This document shows positions 55,081 to 62,280 of a stretch of 64,000 nucleotides of DNA, in pieces. Source of the DNA: Acidaminococcus fermentans DSM 20731 (lineage in GTDB: Bacteria; Bacillota; Negativicutes; Acidaminococcales; Acidaminococcaceae); the NCBI RefSeq assembly GCF_000025305.1, contig NC_013740.1:1054001-1118000 (forward strand). Reading direction: 5' to 3'. The notes beneath the pieces are model-generated. The model was not told where the DNA came from and did not search any database. It saw nothing but the letters and a program-made list of their open reading frames with translations. The translations under genes were made by a program, and so were the position numbers. The number at the start of each line of letters is the position of its first letter. Position 1 is the first letter of the stretch.

Positions 55081-55889
55081 AGGAAACGGATAAAATCGTC
55101 TTCATCGGCTGCGGTGCCATGGGGGAAGCCATCCTCAAAGGCATCCTCCAGGGGGGACTGGTCCGGAAGGAACAGGTGACGGCGGCGGTCCCCACGGCCA
55201 AACGGCAGGCCTATCTGAAAGAAACCTACGGGATCCCTGTGACCGGGGACAACCGGGAAGCTGTGGCCGGTGCCCATCTGGTGATCCTGGCAGTGAAACC
55301 CCAGATGGCCAAGGAAGCGGTTACGGGGGATCTGGTGGCTGCCCTGCCGGAAAAGGCCACCATCCTGTCCATTATGGGCAGCTATGATCTGGCCATGCTC
55401 CACGATCTGGTGCCCGGCCATCCGGTGATCCGGACTATGCCCAACACGCCCCTTTCCGTAGGCATGGGAATGACGGCCCTTACTGCCGATGACCAGGTGG
55501 CGCCGGAAGTGCTGGACGAAGCGGAAGCCATTTTCCAGTCCTGCGGCGAAACGGTCCGGGTGGACGAAAAAGCCATGGAAGCCATTACCGCCATCAGCGG
55601 CTGCGGCCCTGGGTATTTCTTCGTGGTGATGGATGCCCTGGCGGATGCCGGAGTCATGGCCGGACTGCCCCGGGCCCTGGCCATCAAACTGGCGGCCCAG
55701 ACCATGGCGGGCAGCGGTGTCATGGGGCTGAAGACCGGTCTCCATCCGGCCCAGCTCCGGGATCAGGTAACCAGCCCGGGCGGCACCACCATTGCAGGGA
55801 TCAAGGCCCTGGAAAACCATGGAGTGAGAGGAGCGTTTTACGATGCGGTGCAGGCCGTCCTGGACCGGAGTGCCGCATTGAAGAAATAA
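55068..55889 (+). CDS. proC: Pyrroline-5-carboxylate reductase
   Basis: 273 residues. NADP fold FIGCGAMGEAILKGIL, the AVKPQ motif, and the C-terminal DQVTSPGGTTIAGI signature. Last step of proline synthesis. Its place between sepF and ylmH is a known Firmicute arrangement. Two bases separate it from the next gene. Confidence 0.95.
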   Translation: MAKIKETDKIVFIGCGAMGEAILKGILQGGLVRKEQVTAAVPTAKRQAYLKETYGIPVTGDNREAVAGAHLVILAVKPQMAKEAVTGDLVAALPEKATILSIMGSYDLAMLHDLVPGHPVIRTMPNTPLSVGMGMTALTADDQVAPEVLDEAEAIFQSCGETVRVDEKAMEAITAISGCGPGYFFVVMDALADAGVMAGLPRALAIKLAAQTMAGSGVMGLKTGLHPAQLRDQVTSPGGTTIAGIKALENHGVRGAFYDAVQAVLDRSAALKK

Positions 55890-55890
55890 T

Positions 55891-56688
55891 ATGGCAAACA
55901 CCACACAACAACGGGAAACGGTATTACGGTATTTCAAGGCCAGCGGGGATGCGGAACTGGCGGCCCAGCTGCTGGATCTGGCAAAAGGGGCCCGGAAGAG
56001 CCGCCGGGCCAGGGTGTCCGGATTTCTGGACCCTCATGGCCAGAATGTGGCGGAAATCGTGGCCGCCAACTATCCGCAGGTCCGGTATGAGATGAACGGG
56101 GGCTTCCAGAACGCGGAACGGCAGAAGGTGGCTTTTATTGCAGAAGATTTCTACGGTCAGCCGGATTTTGCCATTACCGCCCTGGAAATCCTCTGGGACA
56201 AACGGTATTATGACATCGGACACCGGGATGTGCTGGGGGCCTTTATGGGCCTGGGCTGCAAACGGGAGATCCTGGGGGATATTGTGTTCATCGACGAAGG
56301 CGCACAGCTGGCGGTGGATACCCCCATGGTGGATTTCATCCTGAGCAACCTGACCAAGATCGGGGCAGCCACGGTGGAAGTGAAGGTCATCCCCCTGGAA
56401 GACCTGAAGGAAAAGGAACAGAAAATCAAACTGATCTCTGCCACGGTGGCGGCCCTGCGGCTGGATGCCGTGGCGGCCAGCGGCTATGGGGTATCCCGGA
56501 GCCGGATGGCGGATGAGATCAAGGGACAGAATGTGAAACTGAACTGGCAGGAAGCCAAAAGCCCGTCCCAGACGGTGAAAGAGGGGGATGTGATCTCTTT
56601 CCGGTCCCGGGGCCGGGTGGAACTGGCGGAAGTCCGGGGCACCACAAAAAAAGGACGGTATGCCATTACCCTGAAACGGTACATCTAA
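55891..56688 (+). CDS. S4-domain RNA-binding protein YlmH
   Basis: 265 residues. The C-terminal S4 domain (about 185-245) reads RLDAVAASGYGVSRSRMADEIKGQNVKLNWQ, with VKEGDVISFRSRGR after it. The N-terminal region contains the YlmH block RKSRRARVSGFLDPH. YlmH acts on stalled ribosomes with peptidyl-tRNA in the 50S rescue pathway, and the gene is part of the sepF cluster. Confidence 0.92.
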   Translation: MANTTQQRETVLRYFKASGDAELAAQLLDLAKGARKSRRARVSGFLDPHGQNVAEIVAANYPQVRYEMNGGFQNAERQKVAFIAEDFYGQPDFAITALEILWDKRYYDIGHRDVLGAFMGLGCKREILGDIVFIDEGAQLAVDTPMVDFILSNLTKIGAATVEVKVIPLEDLKEKEQKIKLISATVAALRLDAVAASGYGVSRSRMADEIKGQNVKLNWQEAKSPSQTVKEGDVISFRSRGRVELAEVRGTTKKGRYAITLKRYI

Positions 56689-56702
56689 GGAAGGATGTCA
56701 TT

Positions 56703-57362
56703 ATGATCTTACTGATTCGGCATGGGGAAGCGGATCATCATGTAAAAGAACTGACAGGGGGCTGGACGGACTCCGCCCTGACGGTGCGGGGCCAGCAGCA
56801 GTTCCAGCAGCTGGCAGACTGCCTGGCCGGGGATTTTGCCGGCCGGAGCCTGCCCCGGATCGTTTCCAGCGATCTCCGGCGGGCCCGGACCGGGGCCGAG
56901 ATCATCGCCCAAAAACTGGGGACGGACCCGGTGGAATGTTTTTCCTTTCTGCGGGAAAAGAACAACGGAAAAGCCGCCGGACTGAACAAAAAAGAGGCCC
57001 TGGCCTTTTACCATCCCCCGGTGACAGGCCGGGAACTGGACCATGTGAACTACGATGGGGGAGAGACCCGGCGGACCTTCTACGAAAGGACCATCCGGGG
57101 CTTCCGGGAACTGGAGGAACCGGACCGGGATCTGATCATCGTCTCCCACAAGGGGACCATCCAGAACATCCTCTTTGCCTGGCTGGGGCTGAGCATCGAG
57201 GAAGTGGCGGAAAAAAGGATCTCCTTTGATATCCGGCCCGCCTCAGTGACGGTGCTGGGCATGAACAAATGGGGAGAGCATGCTGTGTTCGTCCTCAATG
57301 ACACGTCGTATCAGTGGAAAAAAGGCCCTATGGGAATTTTCAATTTCCCCTTTGGGGCATAA
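56703..57362 (+). CDS. Histidine phosphatase family protein (phosphoglycerate mutase-like)
   Basis: 219 residues. The phosphohistidine motif LIRHGEADHH is at the N-terminus; the second Arg is in SSDLRRARTGAEI and the second His in IIVSHKGTIQNIL. Members include phosphatases of small phosphorylated metabolites. Since gpmI is present for glycolysis, this is more likely a phosphatase than a dPGM. AAGGATG before the ATG. Confidence 0.88.
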   Translation: MILLIRHGEADHHVKELTGGWTDSALTVRGQQQFQQLADCLAGDFAGRSLPRIVSSDLRRARTGAEIIAQKLGTDPVECFSFLREKNNGKAAGLNKKEALAFYHPPVTGRELDHVNYDGGETRRTFYERTIRGFRELEEPDRDLIIVSHKGTIQNILFAWLGLSIEEVAEKRISFDIRPASVTVLGMNKWGEHAVFVLNDTSYQWKKGPMGIFNFPFGA

Positions 57363-57364
57363 GA

Positions 57365-57399
57365 AAAGGCGCTGTGAAAAAATCATCCACAGCGCCTTT
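57365..57399 (+). terminator. Terminator after the histidine phosphatase gene
   Basis: Twelve-base stem AAAGGCGCTGTG / CACAGCGCCTTT with an 11-base loop, then ATTTCG. Confidence 0.9.
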
Positions 57400-57412
57400 A
57401 TTTCGCTTGCGT

Positions 57413-57487
57413 CAGCTGGCTTCCATCGGCTAGTGACTAGAGACTAGTGACGGGGTGTGAAAAAGCATTTTTTCACACCCCCTTTTT
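57413..57487 (-). repeat. Heptad array with shared hairpin; terminator for the YkvI gene
   Basis: GCTGGCTTCCATCGGCTAG (also at 39090-39108), then three heptads (57430-57451), then GGGGTGTGAAAAA / TTTTTTCACACCCC and a T run. Read on the minus strand the hairpin follows the transporter stop and would terminate it. Confidence 0.85.
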
Positions 57488-57496
57488 TGTCAGCTC

Positions 57497-58719
57497 TTAT
57501 GCTTCTTCCACTTCTGCTTCTTCCAGGCCCGGATACTGGTTCATGGCGTCGATCCGTTCCCGGTATTCTGCATCGGCGGCATACCGTTTGTTCCGTGCCC
57601 GGCCGATGGTCAGGAAGGGAACGATGATGATGGCGATGGCCAGATAGCCGCAGTAGCCATAGCCGTATTTGATGATGTTGGTGAGGCCCACCATGGATAC
57701 GGTCATGGACAGGCAGATGATGAACAGGGTCACCAGGGCGGACCGTTTCACGGAACTGCCGGTGATTTTTTTCAGGCAGTCCATTTCAGAGAACCGGGCG
57801 GTGAAACCGAATACGGTGGTCACCCCGGTGGAAATCAGGCAAAGCATCAGGGAAACGGAATAGAGCAGGGTCAGCCAGGGCATACCCATGGCTTTCAGGC
57901 TCATGAGGGTGGGCAGAGGAGTCTTTCCGTAGATGCCGGTCCAGCCCAGCAGCATGCAGACGGCCATGGTGAGGGCCGTGGCGTTCATGGCAAAAGACAT
58001 CCACATGGAGGCGGCGCAGTTCTTCCGGGTCACCAGAGGGGTGCCCACCACGATCATGGTGGGGATGACCACGCACTGGAAGCCGGAATAGGTGAAGGCG
58101 TGGAGAATGGCCGTGGGCAGTTTGCTGAACCCGTTGACCGCAAAATCCTGGGCCATGGCATCCAGGAAGAACCGGGTGCCTTCCACCTGACCGCCCATGC
58201 GATGCCCACGGAGAAGATGGTGATGGCCATGGCCAGGATGGCGATGCCCATGTAGGTGGTGGCCCGGCGGACCAGGTCAGCCCCGAAAATGGTCAGGACG
58301 AAGATGATGGCGCCCACCACACCGATGCCGGTGTAGTAGTTGAGCCCGGTCTGGGCGGCCAGAGCGGAAGCGGCACCGGAAATGGTGGCGGAAACGGCCA
58401 TCAGGACCATGATGTAGAAGAACCCTTCAAAGAGGAATTCAATGCCGGGCACCGGACGGTACAGATTCTGGAACAGCTGTTTGTAGCTGGTCAGGTGCCG
58501 GCTGTTGTACATGTTCATGGCTTCCTTGATGGTCAGGGTGAACAGGAGCATGGTCACAATGGCGGTAATGGGGCCCAGCCACCCCAGGCTGATGAAATAG
58601 ACGTTTTCCTGATTGCCGGTGGCAAAGCCGCCGCCGGCGTGGGAGCTGAACAGCACTGCGCCCACCGAAAAGCAGAGGGAGAGGGAAGCCCCTTTGATGG
58701 CAGATGTTCCGTTGATCAT
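57497..58719 (-). pseudogene. YkvI-family membrane transporter, frameshifted
   Basis: Two overlapping minus-strand frames together make about 407 residues of one transporter. The first (from ATG 58719, AAGGAGG upstream) starts INGTSAIKGASLSLCFSVGA and reads LFSSHAGGGFATGNQENVYF, a YkvI/APC-type first helix region, to GIAWA near 58195. The second continues GQVEGTRFFLDAMAQDFAVN to the end. The join needs one extra base in a GGGCGG tract. It may be a true mutation, phase variation or a sequencing error. The gene lies behind a T-box, so the substrate is likely an amino acid. Confidence 0.82.
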
Positions 58720-58754
58720 GATTGTTTCCTCCTTGGAATGGGTTTCTCCAGAGA

Positions 58755-59050
58755 AACGAAAACGCCTTCCGTCTCTCCGCATTTGGCAGCTGAGAGACGA
58801 AAGGCGTTTGTGACCTTCCGCGGTACCACTCTGATTCGTCCTGGGGACGCACTCTCGGATACGGCCGGTGGGCGATATCCATGCTCTGTAACGGGAGTTC
58901 CCGGAGAGACCTACTGCAAGATTTCGGTCCGGCCGCTCAGCAGGCAGTTCGGCCCGTCCCTTCCACTGCCTCGCAGCAACCGGCAGCTCTCTGGAGCCAG
59001 GAATCAGGCGTACTAGTTTGCGTCATCGCGTTTTGGCGTTTGTTGACTAT
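58755..59050 (-). ncRNA. T-box riboswitch, probable leucine specifier
   Basis: Read on the minus strand: the distal loop region AGAGAGCTGCCGGTTGCTGC, the specifier region GAACTGCCTGCTGAGC, the T-box AGAGTGGTACCGCGG (complement of 58818-58832), and a terminator with 17-base arms GAGAGACG.../...CGTCTCTC (58761-58808). By alignment with the thrS T-box in this window, the codon at complement 58945-58947 is CUG (Leu). It would sense uncharged tRNA-Leu and turn on the YkvI transporter. Confidence 0.85.
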
Positions 59051-59057
59051 GGATGAA

Positions 59058-59086
59058 ATGATACCATGGATACAGTATACTGTCAA
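59058..59086 (-). promoter_or_regulatory. Promoter of the T-box/YkvI transcript
   Basis: Minus strand: TTGACA (complement of 59081-59086), 17-base spacer, TATCAT (complement of 59058-59063). Confidence 0.8.
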
Positions 59087-59210
59087 TAGGGTTACGGAGA
59101 TTTTTTAAATTTTCCTTTTCCTGGATCAAACTGTAAAAGACTGTGTACAAAGAAAGCGCATCATGGCTTTTTTGCCTCCATCTTCCAGAGATGATGCTCT
59201 TTTGATTTAA

Positions 59211-59255
59211 TAAGAATAATTATCAGTTGCGAAAAGTTTGAATACATAGTATAAT
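59211..59255 (+). promoter_or_regulatory. etfBA promoter with possible Fur box
   Basis: TTGCGA (59228-59233), 16-base spacer, TATAAT (59250-59255). Just upstream, TAAGAATAATTATCA (59211-59225) matches 12 of 14 defined positions of a 7-1-7 Fur box. Suggestive only, in AT-rich DNA. Confidence 0.45.
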
Positions 59256-59302
59256 CACTGTAGATCGATAAAAGACTATTTTCTCATAAAGGAGGCTGCA
59301 TC

Positions 59303-60085
59303 ATGAATATAGCGGTATTGCTCAAACAGGTACCGGCGGTTTCGGATATCCAACTGGCTGCAGACAACAATCTGGTCCGGGTGGGGGCTCCCTCCATGCT
59401 GAACCCGGTGGATCTCCACGCCCTGGAAGCGGCTCTGGCTCTGAAGGACCAGGAAGGGGGCACGGTGACCCTGGTGACCATGGGGACGGCCCTGGCCAGC
59501 GATATCCTCCGGGAAGGCATCGCCATGGGGGCGGACAAGGGGATCCTGCTGTCCGATGAACGGATGGCCGGATCCGACACCCTGGCCACCGGACGGATCC
59601 TGGCGGCGGCGCTGGGCAAACTGGGACCTTTTGATCTGGTGCTGACCGGGAAGCGGTCCACCGACGGGGATACCGGGCAAATCCCTCCGGCTCTGGCCCA
59701 GCGGCTGGGTATGACCCTGCTTTCCTATGCAGACGAACTGGAAGTGAAGGAAGGAAAGGCCACCATCCGCCGACTGAACCGGGGCGGGGTGGAAACCCTC
59801 CAGGCGGCTCTGCCGGCAGTGATCTCCGTAACGGAAAAATGCGGAAATCCCCGTACTCCCGGCATCCGGGGCAAAATGGCCGCCAAAAAGGCCGTATTCC
59901 CCGTATGGCGTCTGGAAGACATTGAACTGGAGCCGGAAAAGGCCGGCAAAGCCGGATCCGCCACGGCCGTCACCGAACTGTTCGCACCGGAGCCCCATCC
60001 TGTGGGCACCATGATCCAGGGGGCTACCCCGGCGGAAGCGGCAGCCAACCTGGTGAATGAACTGCGGAAAAAGAACCTGCTGTAA
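59303..60085 (+). CDS. etfB: Electron transfer flavoprotein beta subunit (FixA/EtfB)
   Basis: 260 residues. ETF beta fold with AVLLKQVPAVSDIQLAADNN, the NPVDLHALEAALALKD segment, the TGKRSTDGDTGQIPPALA motif, and IRGKMAAKKA near the C-terminus. It carries an AMP or second FAD site and passes electrons with EtfA. It is clearly different in sequence from the well-studied bifurcating Acidaminococcus EtfB as I remember it, so it is probably a second ETF. AAAGGAGG precedes the ATG. Confidence 0.92.
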   Translation: MNIAVLLKQVPAVSDIQLAADNNLVRVGAPSMLNPVDLHALEAALALKDQEGGTVTLVTMGTALASDILREGIAMGADKGILLSDERMAGSDTLATGRILAAALGKLGPFDLVLTGKRSTDGDTGQIPPALAQRLGMTLLSYADELEVKEGKATIRRLNRGGVETLQAALPAVISVTEKCGNPRTPGIRGKMAAKKAVFPVWRLEDIELEPEKAGKAGSATAVTELFAPEPHPVGTMIQGATPAEAAANLVNELRKKNLL

Positions 60086-60097
60086 GGAGGCGTTATC

Positions 60098-61093
60098 ATG
60101 GAATGGAAAAACAATATCGGAGTCTATCTGGAAACCTCTGACGGCAGGCTCACCTCTCTCAGTGTGGAACTTTTGGGGAAAGCCCGTCAGCTGGCGGATG
60201 CACGGCCCAATCAGGTGTTGGGCATCCTGGCTGGTGACAACCTGGAAGCCGCCGCTCAGGAAGCCATCGCCTATGGAGCGGACGGGGTGGCCCTGCTCCA
60301 GGCTCCCGCCCTGGCCTCCTTTGATGCCGCTCTTTATACGGAAGCGGTGGCCAAAGCCCTGAGCCTCTATACTCCCAGTGTGCTGTTCATCGGCGCCTCT
60401 CCCAACGGCCGTGATCTGGGCGGCCGGCTGTCCGCCCGGCTGGATGCAGGGCTGGTGGCTGACTGCACCGATGTGCGGTACGAAGGAGAGGACGATACCC
60501 TGACCTGGATCCGTCCTGCCTATACGGGCAAACTGTTCGTAAAGATCCAGACCACCACCCGTCCCCAGCTGGGTACGGTCAGCGACAAGATCTTCCACGG
60601 CAATCCCAAAGACGAATCCCGGCAGGGAGAGATTTTCCCGGTGTCTCTGGAGGGCGTGACGGGAGATGCAGCAGTAAAGATGCTGGATTTCACCTCCCTG
60701 GAACAGCTGAAGGATGTACTGGCTCTGGATACGGCGGATCTGGTGGTAGGCGCCGGCCGGGGTGTGCAGAACGAAGAGGGGATGCGGGAAGTCCAGTCCT
60801 TTGCCAAACGGATCGGTGCGGCTTTCGGGGTTTCCAAACCCCTGGTGGATGCCGGCTGGGCGCCCTATGAATGGCAGGTGGGGGTCACCGGCAAAAAGAT
60901 TGCGCCCAAGATCTATATTGCTCTGGGGATTTCCGGGGCCATCCAGCACAAACTGGGGATCCAGGAGGCAGGGCTGATCATTGCCGTGAACAAGAGCCCG
61001 GATGCGCCCATTTTCCAGTTTGCCCATTACGGCATTGTGGGGGATCTGTTCGATGTGATGCCGGAACTGGAAAAGCTGCTGAAGAAGGACTGA
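60098..61093 (+). CDS. etfA: Electron transfer flavoprotein alpha subunit (FixB/EtfA)
   Basis: 331 residues. The C-terminal FAD domain is clear: VGAGRGVQNEEGMREVQSFA, SKPLVDAGWAPYEWQVGVTG, IYIALGISGAIQHKLG and AVNKSPDAPIFQFAHYGIVG. Partner of EtfB 12 bases upstream (AAGGAGG between). No acyl-CoA dehydrogenase or FixCX gene is adjacent, so the redox partner is unknown. Confidence 0.94.
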   Translation: MEWKNNIGVYLETSDGRLTSLSVELLGKARQLADARPNQVLGILAGDNLEAAAQEAIAYGADGVALLQAPALASFDAALYTEAVAKALSLYTPSVLFIGASPNGRDLGGRLSARLDAGLVADCTDVRYEGEDDTLTWIRPAYTGKLFVKIQTTTRPQLGTVSDKIFHGNPKDESRQGEIFPVSLEGVTGDAAVKMLDFTSLEQLKDVLALDTADLVVGAGRGVQNEEGMREVQSFAKRIGAAFGVSKPLVDAGWAPYEWQVGVTGKKIAPKIYIALGISGAIQHKLGIQEAGLIIAVNKSPDAPIFQFAHYGIVGDLFDVMPELEKLLKKD

Positions 61094-61099
61094 CCACCT

Positions 61100-61771
61100 G
61101 TGAAGCGAAAAGAGAATTTTGCCGGGTCTCTTCCCGGTACGGGACGGGGTCTGGTGGCCTTTCCGGACACCTATGTGGTGGTGGATCTGGAAACCACCGG
61201 GCTGGACCCGGAACGGGATCAGATCATCGAGATCGGGGCCCTGGAAGTGACGGCGGGAAAGCGGGGGAGGACATTTTCCACCCTGCTCCAGCCCCGGACG
61301 CCTTTGGAAGGACAGTACGTCTCTCCCTTCATCACCCGGCTCACCGGCATTACCAATGAAATGCTGGCTGCGGCCCCCCAGCCCCGGCAGGCCCTGGAAG
61401 CTTTCGGGAAATTCCTGGGCAGCCGGGTGGCGGTGGGCTACAATGTGGGGTTCGACATGGGCTTTCTCCAGCAGCAGTTCCAGGACCAGCTGTACCGGCC
61501 TCTGGCCAATGACTGGGTGGATGTGCTGCCCATGGCCCAGACCCTGTTCCCGTTGTGGGACCATCACCGGCTGAACAACCTGGCCGCCTGGTATCATGTG
61601 GAGAACAAGGAGGCCCACCGGGCCCTCAGCGATGTGGAAACCACGGAAACCTGTTTCCGGAAACTGAAGGAAGACGCCGGCCGCCAGTATCCCTCCCTGG
61701 AGGATTTCCTGGAGAAGGTGCGGCAGAAGCTGAACAAAAAAGACGAAGGCGAGCAGCTGAGCCTGTGGTGA
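61100..61771 (+). CDS. DEDDh 3'-5' exonuclease (DnaQ/epsilon-like)
   Basis: 223 residues from GTG 61100. Exo I VVVDLETTGLDP gives the Asp-Glu pair, Exo II YNVGFDMGFLQQ the second Asp, and Exo III EAHRALSDVETT the His and final Asp. It is a stand-alone proofreading-type exonuclease, with a C-terminal QLSLW that looks like a sliding-clamp binding motif (QxSLF type). Six bases separate it from etfA. Confidence 0.88.
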   Translation: MKRKENFAGSLPGTGRGLVAFPDTYVVVDLETTGLDPERDQIIEIGALEVTAGKRGRTFSTLLQPRTPLEGQYVSPFITRLTGITNEMLAAAPQPRQALEAFGKFLGSRVAVGYNVGFDMGFLQQQFQDQLYRPLANDWVDVLPMAQTLFPLWDHHRLNNLAAWYHVENKEAHRALSDVETTETCFRKLKEDAGRQYPSLEDFLEKVRQKLNKKDEGEQLSLW

Positions 61772-61794
61772 AGCTGCCGGAAAAGGAGAGAAAG

Positions 61795-61950
61795 ATGGAT
61801 CAGGGAATCGAAGAACTGGCCTGGGAAATGGCCAGGGACTGGAAAGAAAAAGGCTACAGAGACCGGGAAACCTGCGCCGCGGATATGGTGCAGATCATTG
61901 AAGAAGAGCAGGACCGATTCAATCATCGGGAAGCCCAGGAAGAATATTAA
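61795..61950 (+). CDS. Small acidic hypothetical protein
   Basis: 51 residues, MDQGIEELAWEMARDWKEKG..., predicted helical, with AAAAGGAGAG six bases before the ATG. The strong ribosome site and host-like codons support it as real. No family recognised. Confidence 0.6.
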   Translation: MDQGIEELAWEMARDWKEKGYRDRETCAADMVQIIEEEQDRFNHREAQEEY

Positions 61951-61957
61951 AATTTCC

Positions 61958-61985
61958 TTGACAAACTTTTTCCCGGTGGTATAAT
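61958..61985 (+). promoter_or_regulatory. thrS promoter
   Basis: Perfect TTGACA (61958-61963), 16-base spacer, TATAAT (61980-61985). Confidence 0.85.
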
Positions 61986-61999
61986 GTAAACAATTTCAA

Positions 62000-62234
62000 A
62001 GAGCCAATGGCAATGACGAGGACAACCTGTCAGGGATACAGTACAGAGAAGCCCGGAAGCTGAGAAGGGCCCGGAAACAAATGACAGTCAACCACCTGGG
62101 AGCCATCTGCTGAACAAAGTAGGCAAGGTCGTATATCCTGCGTTAAAGGATACCGAGTGGAACTGGCCCAGCCAGTTCAATAAGGGTGGAACCGCGAGCT
62201 TATGGCCCGTCCCTGTGAGGGACGGGTCTTTTTT
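62000..62234 (+). ncRNA. T-box riboswitch, threonine specifier
   Basis: Stem I includes the distal loop AGAGAAGCCCGGAAGCTGAG; the specifier region CAACCACCTGGGAG gives codon ACC (62091-62093), Thr, in agreement with the downstream gene. The T-box AAGGGTGGAACCGCGAG is at 62183-62198 and the terminator CCCGTCCCT / AGGGACGGG plus T run at 62206-62234. Confidence 0.95.
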
Positions 62235-62280
62235 GTATGTCCGTCCTGACCTTGCTGGTATTTTCAAGGAGGAAATCAAT

